The notes under the pieces were generated by a model. The model was given only the letters and a program-made list of their open reading frames with translations, was not told where the DNA came from and ran no database searches. The position numbers and the translations under genes were made by a program. From NCBI RefSeq assembly GCF_000010325.1, contig NC_009662.1, forward strand, positions 1,570,501 to 1,634,500: DNA of 64,000 nucleotides, written 5' to 3'. This document shows positions 1 through 8,377 of the stretch, in pieces (the first letter of the stretch is position 1; each line of letters starts with the position of its first letter). Origin of the DNA: Nitratiruptor sp. SB155-2 (GTDB lineage Bacteria > Campylobacterota > Campylobacteria > Campylobacterales > Nitratiruptoraceae).

Positions 1-20
1 CTTTTTTTTAATAGTTTGCT

Positions 21-1283
21 TTAAACCTCTATACGAATCATGGCTGGTTCTTCTTTCAAAAATGCCTGTTGTTTGATCTCATTCAAGGCTTTATGTATCT
101 CACTCTCTTGGCACTGATGGGTTGAGAGTAAAAGATGAGCCAGTCTATCAGGTCCCGGTTTTTGAAGCATCGACTCGATTGAGATATTGTACTCTCCAAA
201 TATTGAAGCGATCTTGGCTAAAATCCCTGGTCTATCTTCCACAAGAAGCCGCAGATAGTAGTTCGAAAGGATAGAATCTTTTGAGGCAAGCTCCATACCA
301 GATTCGAGTGGGCGCTTGAAACCAAGCATCGGAGAGCATTTTCCTCCTCTTGCGATATCGATGATATTGGAGACAACCGCACTGGCAGTGGCATCTCCAC
401 CGGCTCCTGGTCCGTAGTACATCGTCTCGCCAACCACATCTCCGATCACGCTCACTCCATTCATCACGCCATCCACTTTTGCGATCATCTGCTCATTGGG
501 AACCAGTGTCGGATGGACTCGAAGTTCCACTTCGTTGCCTCTTTTTTTGGCAATCGTCAACAGTTTGATGGAGTAGCCAAACTCATTGGCAAATTCAAAA
601 TCGAGTGTATTGATTTTAGTAATGCCCTCAATCAAAATATCTTCAGGTTTTGCGTCAATCCCATAGGCAATGCTTGCCAAGATGAGTAGTTTGTGGGCTG
701 CGTCGTATCCTTCTATATCAAACGTCGGATCAGCCTCTGCGTAGCCAAGCTCTTGAGCCTCTTTTAAAATAGCGGAAAACTCGGCTCCCTCGTTTGCCAT
801 CTTCGTCAAAATATAGTTGCAGGTTCCATTCATGATGCCCCGAATCGCATCGATATGGTTGGCACTCAGACCTTCCCGAAGGGCCTTGATAATTGGAATA
901 CCACCAGCCACACTCGCTTCGAACTCAAAGGGAATATCGCCGGCAAGTTGTTGCAGTTCATAGCGATGATAAGCCAGAAGAGCTTTATTCGCCGTTACAA
1001 CGGCTTTTTTGTTTTTCAAGGCTCTTTGAACAACTTCATAGGCTTCCTCCACTCCTCCCATGAGCTCCACAACGATATCGATATTTGGATCGTCCGTCAC
1101 TTCAAAGGGGTCAGTGGTCAAGGGGATATCGATATTCCGTTTTTTCTCTAAATTTCTCACGACTCCTTTGACCACCTGGATCTCTTTCCCGGCTCTTGCG
1201 CTGATGATGTCTCTGTTTTTTTCCAAAACTTTAACGACGCTGGTGCCTACCGTCCCTACACCGATGATTCCTACATTGATCAT
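21..1283 (-). CDS. hom: Homoserine dehydrogenase
   Basis: Converts aspartate semialdehyde to homoserine with NAD(P)H, the branch point toward threonine and methionine. The 420-residue protein has an N-terminal Rossmann fold (GVGTVG at about 8-13). In the middle is the family signature [22 protein letters not shown]-terminal ACT domain from about residue 345 ([17 protein letters not shown]) is the usual site of amino-acid feedback control. The start ATG overlaps the stop of the upstream aminotransferase gene (ATGA), so the two are likely translationally coupled. Length and domain order are normal for the bacterial ACT-containing form. Confidence 0.97.
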   Translation of the reverse strand: MINVGIIGVGTVGTSVVKVLEKNRDIISARAGKEIQVVKGVVRNLEKKRNIDIPLTTDPFEVTDDPNIDIVVELMGGVEEAYEVVQRALKNKKAVVTANKALLAYHRYELQQLAGDIPFEFEASVAGGIPIIKALREGLSANHIDAIRGIMNGTCNYILTKMANEGAEFSAILKEAQELGYAEADPTFDIEGYDAAHKLLILASIAYGIDAKPEDILIEGITKINTLDFEFANEFGYSIKLLTIAKKRGNEVELRVHPTLVPNEQMIAKVDGVMNGVSVIGDVVGETMYYGPGAGGDATASAVVSNIIDIARGGKCSPMLGFKRPLESGMELASKDSILSNYYLRLLVEDRPGILAKIASIFGEYNISIESMLQKPGPDRLAHLLLSTHQCQESEIHKALNEIKQQAFLKEEPAMIRIEV

Positions 1284-2491
1284 TGCTGAGCCTCTTTCAA
1301 AAATTTTTTGATGTTTTTCGCAGCCTGCCGGATTCGTTTTTCATTTTCGATCAGTGCGATCCGTACATACTCTTCCCCGCCTTCACCAAATCCGATACCA
1401 GGACTGACTGCAACTTTTGCCTTCGTTAAAAGCTCTTTGGAAAATTCAAGACTCCCAATGTCTCGAAACTGCTCAGGAATTCTTGCCCAAACAAACATCG
1501 TCGCTCTCGGTTTTTCGATCTCCCATCCGGCTCTTCCAAAAGAGTCGATCAATACATCACGTCTGTGCTCATACTTTTTTCGTATCTCTTCCACACAATC
1601 TTGTGGACCATCCAAAGCCACGGTAGCCGCTACTTGAATCGGCGTAAACATTCCATAGTCGATCCAGCTTTTGATCTTTTGCAAGGCCCCCACAAGCTTT
1701 TTGTTTCCTACCACGAAACCCACACGCCATCCGGCCATATTGTAGCTTTTGGAGAGGGTAAAGCTCTCGACTGCCACATCCTTGGCTCCGTCCACTTCCA
1801 AAACACTCGGAGTTTTGTATCCATCGTACGTAAGATCTGCATAGGCGATATCGCTTAAGATATAAAAGCGCTCTTTTTTGGCAATCCTAACAAGCTCTTT
1901 GTAAAACTCTGGCGTAACAGTTGCGGTAGAGGGGTTGTGGGGAAAATTCACTACAAGATATTTCGGTCTTGGGAAAGCGTCATTAAGCGCTTTATGCAGA
2001 TCTTTGAAAAACTGCTCTTCATCCACTTCATAATGCTCGTTAAATTTCAAATAGGTCTTATGCACACTTCCACCAGCCAAAATAAAAGCGTAGGAGTGGA
2101 TGGGATAGGTTGGATCGGGCACGATCGCCACATCTCCAGGATTCGTTACAGCTTGTACAAGATGAACATACCCCTCTTTACTTCCCATCGTAGCCACTGC
2201 TTCGGTTTCTGGATCCAAGGCCACCCCATAGCGTCTTTCATACCAGTTGCAAATGGCAAGGCGGAGTTTATAGATTCCTTTACTCGCACTATAGCCGTGA
2301 TTTTTCGGTTTTTGTGCCGCTTCGATGAGTTTGTCGATGATATGCTTGGGAGCCGGTCCGTCAGGATTGCCCATACTAAAATCGATAATATCTTCTCCAG
2401 CCCGTCTTGCCGCCATTTTAAGTTCATTGACAGCGGCAAAAACATACTTTGGAAGACGTTCTATTTTATTAAACCGTATTTCGTCAAACAT
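1280..2491 (-). CDS. PLP-dependent class I/II aminotransferase (AlaC/LL-DAP aminotransferase-like)
   Basis: Fold-type I aminotransferase of 403 residues. Visible family features are the NFPHNPS segment near 182-188, the PLP-contacting D214 in SDIAYADL, the Schiff-base lysine K248 in [17 protein letters not shown], and an arginine in EYVRIAL near the C-terminus that binds the substrate carboxylate. The closest described families are AlaC (glutamate-pyruvate) and LL-diaminopimelate aminotransferases, and sequence alone does not settle the donor/acceptor pair. Position directly before hom suggests a role in aspartate- or alanine-linked amino acid metabolism, which is an inference. Confidence 0.9.
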   Translation of the reverse strand: MFDEIRFNKIERLPKYVFAAVNELKMAARRAGEDIIDFSMGNPDGPAPKHIIDKLIEAAQKPKNHGYSASKGIYKLRLAICNWYERRYGVALDPETEAVATMGSKEGYVHLVQAVTNPGDVAIVPDPTYPIHSYAFILAGGSVHKTYLKFNEHYEVDEEQFFKDLHKALNDAFPRPKYLVVNFPHNPSTATVTPEFYKELVRIAKKERFYILSDIAYADLTYDGYKTPSVLEVDGAKDVAVESFTLSKSYNMAGWRVGFVVGNKKLVGALQKIKSWIDYGMFTPIQVAATVALDGPQDCVEEIRKKYEHRRDVLIDSFGRAGWEIEKPRATMFVWARIPEQFRDIGSLEFSKELLTKAKVAVSPGIGFGEGGEEYVRIALIENEKRIRQAAKNIKKFLKEAQQ

Positions 2492-2501
2492 TATTTTCCT
2501 T

Positions 2502-3299
2502 TTATCGTCCCACGATCTTCAAACCATATTTCATATTTTTCATAGTATAGATGTCTGAAATTTTAATATAATAGCTCCCTTTTGGCAATTGCACTCTCAA
2601 CTTTTTTACTCTTTCATCTTTTTTTATGACAGCCAAAGGATATAGATGCGCATCATAGATACAGATTTTTGCAAACCAGTGATTTCTTGGCGAACTTGCA
2701 ATAGTCAATGTTTGCAATTGTGAAACATCGATCCATACAGGTTTGCGTATCTGCTTGATATGTATCGCTTTATCCAGCTTCATCGCATCAATTGTAGGAA
2801 GTGTTGGAGCAATGGTATATTCCCATTGCGTATCCAGTTTTTGTAAGTGTACAACATTCATACCGTTTTTTCGCAAAAATCTTGTTATAGCAACGGGGTC
2901 AGCGATTTTCGTTGAAGTATAACAAAAAGCGATCTGATACTCCTCTTCACTTTTTCTTATCTTCGAAACCGTGTAGTCAAAAATATCAGCTTTTTGCACA
3001 GCATCAAAAACATTTTTAAAAAAGAGATTAGGTTCGCTGAATGAGCGAAAAAGAAGAATCTGCTCGGTGGGTTTGTCGAACTGCGATTCTATCAGCCCGA
3101 TTCTTTTGAGCACCTGGACAACTTTGGAGATGTCTACCATCTCGTTTTGTACATATCTACTTCGTTTCAAAAAAACAGCATTCAATATAGCTCTGTTTTG
3201 CTCAAATTTTTGCTGCCCTATAATGGAAATGATCTCTTCCTCTAGGGTTGAAGCCATCAGGGAAAATGCAATGAAAAGAAGAAAAAAAACTCTTACCAC
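2502..3299 (-). CDS. Exported protein of unknown function
   Basis: 265 residues with a clear N-terminal signal peptide (hydrophobic stretch at about 4-15, then a small-residue cleavage region near MAS). The rest is soluble and mixed alpha/beta in appearance, with no transmembrane segment and no motif I recognise. Its start overlaps the end of the upstream membrane-protein gene by 7 bases, and 10 bases separate it from the aminotransferase downstream, so it belongs to the rpmE-to-hom operon. A periplasmic role, perhaps together with the preceding single-pass protein, is inferred from this pairing only. Confidence 0.7.
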   Translation of the reverse strand: MVRVFFLLFIAFSLMASTLEEEIISIIGQQKFEQNRAILNAVFLKRSRYVQNEMVDISKVVQVLKRIGLIESQFDKPTEQILLFRSFSEPNLFFKNVFDAVQKADIFDYTVSKIRKSEEEYQIAFCYTSTKIADPVAITRFLRKNGMNVVHLQKLDTQWEYTIAPTLPTIDAMKLDKAIHIKQIRKPVWIDVSQLQTLTIASSPRNHWFAKICIYDAHLYPLAVIKKDERVKKLRVQLPKGSYYIKISDIYTMKNMKYGLKIVGR

Positions 3300-4120
3300 T
3301 TATGCCCTTTATTGTATAGATCAAAGGTTTTTTTATCTATTTTTTCAAGTTCTCCCGTTCTGTACAAAAAGCGCATTTTCGAACGCTCCTTGTAATCGGT
3401 TATATTTCCGTCGATATCAACACGAAACAGTCCATGTCCAGTCATTATGAGCTGATCTCTTGATGTATTGATCTCTACAGGTTTAGAAGTGATATAGTTT
3501 TTCCGTTTATAGTCATCAAGATACATGATGCCGATCCAAAGTTTTTTCTTTGGAATGAAAGTAATTGTAGGAAAAGAGACTTTTTCTTCCTCTTTTTCCA
3601 TCTTTTTCGACTCATTGGTCTCAGAAATTGCAGTTTTTATTTCATCTTTTTTTTCGCTGTGCGTCGCCAGGGTTTTGTTTTGTTCTTTGTGTATCTCTTT
3701 TTGCGAAATAACTTTTTGGGTGACATTATTGTCTAAAAAGGCTTCATGTGTCACTTCGGAACCACTATGTTGTACATCTTTTTTTGGATTTGCAAACCAA
3801 AGGAATGTCCCTGCAACTACGATAGCGACAAAGACCAATACACCAATTGGAAGCTTGTTTCTCTTTTGATCATCTTCAGGCTGAATGGTAGTATGATTTT
3901 CTTGATGCGTTTGAAAGTAGCTTTGGGCACTCTCTTTGAGTTCACTCAGATCCAGGTCAAAGCGATCCTCTAAAATCTTTATAAGTCCGAAAACTTTCGT
4001 TTTATTTCCAAGCCCTTCGAAATCCTGTTCGACAAGTTTTTTAAAAACTTTATGGGGAATATAGGTTTTTTGAAAAACCTCTTCGGGATCGAGGCGATTT
4101 AGCTTTTCCACATCACTCAT
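3293..4120 (-). CDS. Single-pass inner-membrane protein, RodZ-like layout, unknown function
   Basis: 275 residues. The N-terminal ~85 residues are charged and probably cytoplasmic. One transmembrane helix lies at about 91-110 (IGVLVFVAIVVAGTFLWFA). A Lys/Glu-rich linker follows (about 115-185), then a compact C-terminal domain of about 90 residues rich in aromatic and charged residues. This cytoplasmic-helix-periplasmic plan resembles RodZ, but I see no clear helix-turn-helix signature, so I do not call it RodZ. It overlaps rlmB by 8 bases and the exported protein gene by 7, implying co-translation with both. Confidence 0.7.
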   Translation of the reverse strand: MSDVEKLNRLDPEEVFQKTYIPHKVFKKLVEQDFEGLGNKTKVFGLIKILEDRFDLDLSELKESAQSYFQTHQENHTTIQPEDDQKRNKLPIGVLVFVAIVVAGTFLWFANPKKDVQHSGSEVTHEAFLDNNVTQKVISQKEIHKEQNKTLATHSEKKDEIKTAISETNESKKMEKEEEKVSFPTITFIPKKKLWIGIMYLDDYKRKNYITSKPVEINTSRDQLIMTGHGLFRVDIDGNITDYKERSKMRFLYRTGELEKIDKKTFDLYNKGHKW

Positions 4121-4796
4121 CTCTCATCCTGTCGATAAAAATTGCTGCAGCAGCCGCTACATTCAAAGAGTCAAAATCTCTCTTCATTTCTATTTTTAGA
4201 ATTTCATTACACTTTTGCACCGCTTTTTTCGGAACACCCTCTCCCTCGCTCCCTAGCAGAATTGCTCTTTTGCCGTGAAATCTCTTTGTTCGTACATCCT
4301 CACCTTGCATATCAGCTGCATAGACCAAAAAGTTTCTATCCTGAAGCTCTTTGATCGCATCATAAAGATTGAATTGCAAAGCGATGGGCAAATCGAGAGC
4401 CGCACCGCTGCTTCTTCGAATCACCCCTTCCATCTTCAAATCTTTCAACCCGCTGATCACCAATCCGTCAACTCCCAATGCATAGGCGCTTCTCACAATG
4501 GAACCTATATTTCCTATATCAGTAACATTGTATAAAAGAACAAGAAAATCAAAATTTTTTACAACCTCAAAAGGGGTGAAAACGTAATCCTCGATTTCCA
4601 GTAAAAAACCTTGATGATTGCCCCCTTTCGCAAGGGCCTGTGCTTTTTTGTTATCAATCCGCTCTATCTTCACACCCAATCGTTGAAGCTTGTTCCAAAC
4701 CCCAGCGTCTACGTTTTTATTCAATAATATTCTTTGAATAATATGTGAGTGGTGATCGATAATGTAATGAAATATCTGTTTGCCATAGACTATCAT
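4113..4796 (-). CDS. rlmB: TrmH/SpoU-family RNA 2'-O-methyltransferase (RlmB-like)
   Basis: S-adenosylmethionine-dependent 2'-O-ribose methyltransferase of the SPOUT superfamily. It is probably RlmB, which modifies a guanosine of 23S rRNA near the peptidyl transferase centre. All three SpoU motifs are present: motif 1 around TDIGNIGSIVRSA, motif 2 LGSEGEGVP, and motif 3 FDSLNVAAAAAI at the C-terminus, which form the trefoil knot and AdoMet site. The N-terminal ~75 residues fit the substrate-binding domain of RlmB. At 227 residues it is slightly shorter than the E. coli enzyme. A different rRNA or tRNA target cannot be excluded. Confidence 0.88.
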   Translation of the reverse strand: MIVYGKQIFHYIIDHHSHIIQRILLNKNVDAGVWNKLQRLGVKIERIDNKKAQALAKGGNHQGFLLEIEDYVFTPFEVVKNFDFLVLLYNVTDIGNIGSIVRSAYALGVDGLVISGLKDLKMEGVIRRSSGAALDLPIALQFNLYDAIKELQDRNFLVYAADMQGEDVRTKRFHGKRAILLGSEGEGVPKKAVQKCNEILKIEMKRDFDSLNVAAAAAIFIDRMRDE

Positions 4797-4820
4797 ATGA
4801 TGATTGTAACTATTTCTTAC

Positions 4821-5636
4821 TTAAGAATTATTAAGGATGGAGTACCACTCTTTGATGCTTTTATCACTTATTTTTGATAAGAGTTTCGCCTTCTCTTTTT
4901 TTGGTAATGGCAGTACCATAATATCTTCTATATCCAACGATAAAGTAGAATCTTTTTGTTGAGAACCTTGTATCACAACGACCCATTCTCCTTTAATGGT
5001 CTCTTTGGAAAGCTTTTCGCTTAATTCTTTCGCACTTCCTTTAAAGAATGTTTCATATTTTTTTGTCAATTCTTTAGCCAAGAAAAGCTCTCTATCAGGA
5101 TCTGCGGAAGCAATTTGTTCTAAAAGTTTTACAAGTCTGTGGGGGGATTCGTAAAGAACGGAGTTATTTGGGGATGCTAGCAGTTGTCGTATTTTTTCTT
5201 CTCTCGCTTTTCCCTTATGAGGTAAAAACGCAAAAAAACAGAACTCCTTTTCTTCAAATCCACTGGCTACATAAGCGGTTACAAAAGCGGTGGGACCTGG
5301 CAAAACCTCGTAATCTATCCCGTACTCTTGCGCATATCGTACAAGGGCAGTACCAGGGTCACTGATTCCAGGCATACCCGCATCACTGACATAAGCCACA
5401 TTTTGATCAAAAAAGTTCGGGTCTATTTTTTGCAAAAACAGATATTGATTGTGTTCATGAAAAGAGATAAGTTTTGCTTGAAATGTTTCACTAAAACGAT
5501 CGGATAAAAGCGTCAGGAGTTTTTTAGTAACTCTTGTGTCTTCACATAATATGATGTTGGCTTGCTTGAGGGCTCGAAGAGCCCGAAAGGTGATATCTTC
5601 AATGTTACCTATGGGGGTAGGAACGAGCGTCAGCAC
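4821..5636 (-). CDS. rsmI: 16S rRNA (cytidine-1402 2'-O)-methyltransferase RsmI
   Basis: Tetrapyrrole-methylase-fold enzyme of 271 residues that 2'-O-methylates C1402 of 16S rRNA. The N-terminal TPIGNIEDITFRALRALK, followed by EDTRVTKKLL, is diagnostic of RsmI. The YVSDAGMPGISDPG loop and LPGPTAFVTAYVASG are the AdoMet and substrate motifs of the family. The start codon is GTG at 5634-5636, overlapping the rpmE stop (TAGTG), so translation probably couples to L31. It is followed 24 bases later by rlmB, a second rRNA methyltransferase gene. Confidence 0.95.
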   Translation of the reverse strand: MLTLVPTPIGNIEDITFRALRALKQANIILCEDTRVTKKLLTLLSDRFSETFQAKLISFHEHNQYLFLQKIDPNFFDQNVAYVSDAGMPGISDPGTALVRYAQEYGIDYEVLPGPTAFVTAYVASGFEEKEFCFFAFLPHKGKAREEKIRQLLASPNNSVLYESPHRLVKLLEQIASADPDRELFLAKELTKKYETFFKGSAKELSEKLSKETIKGEWVVVIQGSQQKDSTLSLDIEDIMVLPLPKKEKAKLLSKISDKSIKEWYSILNNS

Positions 5637-5836
5637 TACTTGAGGTTATATTTTTTCTTAAACTTGTCTACTCGTCCGGTCGTATCTACGATTTTTTCAC
5701 TTCCGGTAAAGAATGGATGACACTTGTTGCAGATGTCTATTTTTAGCTGCGGTTTATTGGACATAACTACAAAATGGTTCCCACACGCACATGTCACTTC
5801 ACACTCAACGTATTCTGGATGGATATCTTTTCTCAT
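5636..5836 (-). CDS. rpmE: 50S ribosomal protein L31
   Basis: 66-residue ribosomal protein of the zinc-binding (C+) type. The four zinc cysteines are visible as CACG near residue 15 and CNKC near residue 37. The motif [20 protein letters not shown] is typical of L31. It is first in the minus-strand operon leading to rsmI, rlmB and hom. A zinc-containing L31 suggests zinc is normally sufficient; no C- paralogue is seen in this window. Confidence 0.97.
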   Translation of the reverse strand: MRKDIHPEYVECEVTCACGNHFVVMSNKPQLKIDICNKCHPFFTGSEKIVDTTGRVDKFKKKYNLK

Positions 5837-6103
5837 TGCTCTGCCTTTTTATGTAATGAATCGATTGCTCTTTTAGGAGCGAAATGTTACCCTAACTTTT
5901 TTTGATTTTTAATTAATCTAAGTAATTAATTCACAGCAAGGCTTTCGCCTCGCTGCTACATAGGGGGAGGGGAGTTAAGATTATACCATAGTCTTAGCTT
6001 TATATTTGATTAAACAACTTGTTTTAAGGTTATAAAAGGCAATATTGATTTAAGGATACATTATATATAATTTCAAAATCCAAGCAAAAATGAAGGAGAA
6101 CAG
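5837..6103. other. Divergent intergenic region between rpmE and the pilin genes
   Basis: 267 bases with no credible gene. It must contain promoters for rpmE (minus) and the pilin pair (plus). A strong imperfect hairpin lies at 5934-5955: arms CAGCAAGGC and GCCTCGCTG, loop TTTC, one mismatch, no run of T on either side. An AT-rich stretch around 6058-6072 (TATATATAAT) could be a -10 region for the pilin transcript. The ribosome site before the pilin start is AAGGAG at about 6092-6097. Confidence 0.5.
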
Positions 6104-6568
6104 ATGAGAAGAGGCGGATTTACACTGATCGAATTGATCTTTGTTATTGTCATTATAGGTATATTGGCGGCAGTTGCTATTCCTAAATATAAAAATTTGA
6201 AGCAAAATGCAATCGTATCAAATGTTATTCAAGCATATTATGATTTGAAAGGTTCTGGTGGCGCATCTTCCTATTTGAATGCAACTGAACTCAATGGAAA
6301 CGATAAGGCAGACTTAAATATTTCTGATTTTTATAAATTCCAAGGTGCGGATTGGACTGTTAACGGAGACACTGCTACATATAGAAGTGGGAAAAGTGAT
6401 TTCAATGCAACTTTTACCTATAATAACGATGGGACAGTGACAGTAAAATTATATTGTGATACGACAAAAACAGCAGGACAAGCTGCAGAAAATGCGCTCC
6501 TAGCAAAAGGATTAGATTGTAGTCCTTCAGGAACAACTTATACTATTGATCTTGAAACACAAGATTAA
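6104..6568 (+). CDS. Type IV pilin-like protein (MshA-like, likely major subunit)
   Basis: 154 residues with a class III signal sequence: short basic leader MRRGG, then FTLIELIFVIVIIGILAAVA, with processing predicted between G5 and F6 and glutamate at mature position 5. The conserved hydrophobic helix is followed by a variable globular part. Two cysteines near the C-terminus (about 124 and 141) could form the D-region disulfide. It sits tail-to-tail with the MSHA-like assembly genes and is preceded by a strong AAGGAG ribosome site. That makes it the best candidate for the main filament subunit, which is an inference. Confidence 0.9.
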   Translation: MRRGGFTLIELIFVIVIIGILAAVAIPKYKNLKQNAIVSNVIQAYYDLKGSGGASSYLNATELNGNDKADLNISDFYKFQGADWTVNGDTATYRSGKSDFNATFTYNNDGTVTVKLYCDTTKTAGQAAENALLAKGLDCSPSGTTYTIDLETQD

Positions 6569-7047
6569 TGCGTAAATCTTTCACCCTCATTGAACTTATC
6601 TTCGTTATCGTCATCATTGGCATCCTCGCCTCTGTGGCGATACCAAAATTCAAAGGTCTTACCGCAAATTCAAAAATAGCCAGCGAACTGGCCACTGCTT
6701 CCACGATACAAAGTGCCATTGAGGATGTTCACGATGAATGGGTGACAAACGAGGGAAGCTTTACATGGGGAAACGGAAGAAGCTCCAGTGAGCTTACCTC
6801 GACTGGATACCCGATAAAACTTGGAGACTGTCCACCTGCATTCAACTGGATTTTGAAAAACTCATCTGTAGTCGATAACAAATGGACATGCCAGGACAAT
6901 GGCGGTGGGATATTCACCTACCGAGGTCCAGCATCCCAAAGTAACAGTGGTGTTGCAGAAAATGGGGCCGGAAAGCCAGATAGCAACGACTGCTGGGAGT
7001 ATAACGCAACTGCTGGAACATTCAACCTAAAAGAGAACTGCAGCTAA
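6568..7047 (+). CDS. Type IV pilin-like protein (second pilin of the pair)
   Basis: 159 residues with leader MRKS, then FTLIELIFVIVIIGILASVA, glutamate at mature position 5. The globular part has several cysteines and GNGRSS/GGGIF-type loops. The start overlaps the stop of the first pilin (TAATG), so the two are translationally coupled. The helix is almost identical to that of the first pilin but the globular domains differ, as expected for a major/minor pair such as MshA and MshB. Its stop overlaps the stop of the convergent micro-ORF at 7044-7139 by 3 to 4 bases, and no terminator is visible between them. Confidence 0.88.
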   Translation: MRKSFTLIELIFVIVIIGILASVAIPKFKGLTANSKIASELATASTIQSAIEDVHDEWVTNEGSFTWGNGRSSSELTSTGYPIKLGDCPPAFNWILKNSSVVDNKWTCQDNGGGIFTYRGPASQSNSGVAENGAGKPDSNDCWEYNATAGTFNLKENCS

Positions 7048-7139
7048 ATATCTTCCATCTTCTTCATAATCCAAAGCCCAACTCCCAAAATAATCATACT
7101 TATAATCGCTATGACGATACTACCACTTTCAACTTGCAT
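7044..7139 (-). CDS. 31-residue single-helix membrane micro-protein following MshG
   Basis: Short ORF on the minus strand that starts inside the mshG stop codon (TAATG overlap at 7137-7141). It encodes 31 residues: a short acidic N-terminus (MQVESGS), a hydrophobic helix of about 18 residues (IVIAIISMIILGVGLWIM), and a charged tail KKMEDI. Codon-level overlap, a plausible membrane helix with a positive-inside flank, and position as last gene of the pilus train all support translation. Its place right after the polytopic protein is that of mshF in Vibrio MSHA loci, but it is far shorter and I see no sequence basis for homology. Confidence 0.6.
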   Translation of the reverse strand: MQVESGSIVIAIISMIILGVGLWIMKKMEDI

Positions 7140-8377
7140 TATCCAGCCACCTCAGTCAAATTCCACATCGGTAAGAATATACCAAGAGCCAACGTCAAAA
7201 CGAAACCTGCAATCGCCGCTATTAAAATCGGTTCAATGAGAACGGCAATGTTATCGACAATATAATCAAATCTATCTTTATATATTTTATTTATTTTTCG
7301 AAGCATCTTCCCGAGTCCACCACCAATTTCACCAGCTTTGATCATCTCTACAACCATATTTTCAAAAATTCCGGATTCCGCGAAACCTTGATAGAGGCTT
7401 CGCCCCTCCTCTATCGCTATAGCTATTCTTCGCATTCTCTCTTGCAAAAACCTGTTCTCTACAATTTGGAGAGCTATATCCATAGCCTCTATCATAGGAA
7501 TTCCCGCATCATGCAATACTTTGAAAATATAGATAAATCTACTCACCATCGCATAGAGCGTCGCTTTACCGATAATCATGATTTTTAAAAGCATCCTATC
7601 CATAAAGAGCTGGGCTTTATAACTTTTTTTATAAAGAACGCTCAAAACGATAGAAATTGCTACGGCACCAGCTAAAATGTATGGACCGAAGTTGATCAAA
7701 GAGTGCTCGAGCCAAAGAAGAAATCTGGTCGGCAGAGGCAGCTGCATTCCAGATTCTTTGAAAAACTCCTCAAACTGAGGAATTACGAGAATCGTCACAA
7801 TAGCAAAAGCTATCGACATGGCCACAATGATAAAGATAGGATATCGTGTCGCTTTTCGAAATTTTCTTCTATTGTCTAAAATCTCTTGATATATTTGTGA
7901 AAGATGTGCTATCTGCTCAGCAAGCGTCCCCGTCTCTTCTCCAAGGCGAAACAAAGAGAGAGATAGTGTGCCAAGCTGCCTTTTAAAACGCTCCACAGAA
8001 GCATACAGACTCATCCCACTTTCGATATCTTCAAGAATTTGGGTAAAAATGGCTTTGAGCATCGGATCTTTTTCATTTTTGACGGTCTCTTCTAAAGAAA
8101 AATTGAGCGGTAAACCGGCATCAAGCATAATGGCCAACTGATCAAGCAGTGCGATATATCTTTCCAAATTGACCGGTCTATTTTTGATAGGACTTTGATG
8201 TTGCTCTATCCATTTTTTTAGTTTCATTAAAGGTGATTCTGGGATCTCCCTGATCTCCAGCATCACACCCTTTTGCATCTGCATGAATTTTTCAATCGCT
8301 TCGATACGATTTTCGGCTTCTATGACGATAGAGTCTTTTTTGTTGCCGATTTTATATCTGATTTTGAAGTATTTCAC
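7139..8377 (-). CDS. mshG: Pilus inner-membrane platform protein (MshG/GspF/PilC family)
   Basis: 412-residue polytopic protein that forms the inner-membrane platform driven by the assembly ATPase. It has two T2SSF domains (about 70-190 and 270-395). The expected membrane helices are near 170-190, 215-235 and 375-400, and family motifs include LSLFRLGEETGTLAEQ in the first repeat and EMIKAGEIGGGLGKML in the second. The N-terminal ~60 residues are a soluble extension. The start codon is GTG, overlapping the mshE stop as GTGA. It is called MshG rather than GspF because of the MSHA gene order around it. Confidence 0.92.
   Translation of the reverse strand: MKYFKIRYKIGNKKDSIVIEAENRIEAIEKFMQMQKGVMLEIREIPESPLMKLKKWIEQHQSPIKNRPVNLERYIALLDQLAIMLDAGLPLNFSLEETVKNEKDPMLKAIFTQILEDIESGMSLYASVERFKRQLGTLSLSLFRLGEETGTLAEQIAHLSQIYQEILDNRRKFRKATRYPIFIIVAMSIAFAIVTILVIPQFEEFFKESGMQLPLPTRFLLWLEHSLINFGPYILAGAVAISIVLSVLYKKSYKAQLFMDRMLLKIMIIGKATLYAMVSRFIYIFKVLHDAGIPMIEAMDIALQIVENRFLQERMRRIAIAIEEGRSLYQGFAESGIFENMVVEMIKAGEIGGGLGKMLRKINKIYKDRFDYIVDNIAVLIEPILIAAIAGFVLTLALGIFLPMWNLTEVAG

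Noticed and set aside
1937-2545. Plus-strand open frame of about 200 codons opposite the aminotransferase gene
   Set aside because: Shadow of a conserved gene; no ribosome site and no recognisable protein features.
5934-5955. Terminator between rpmE and the pilins
   Set aside because: The hairpin is real, but both genes start here (divergent), no T-run follows, and nothing needs terminating. Noted only as part of the intergenic entry.
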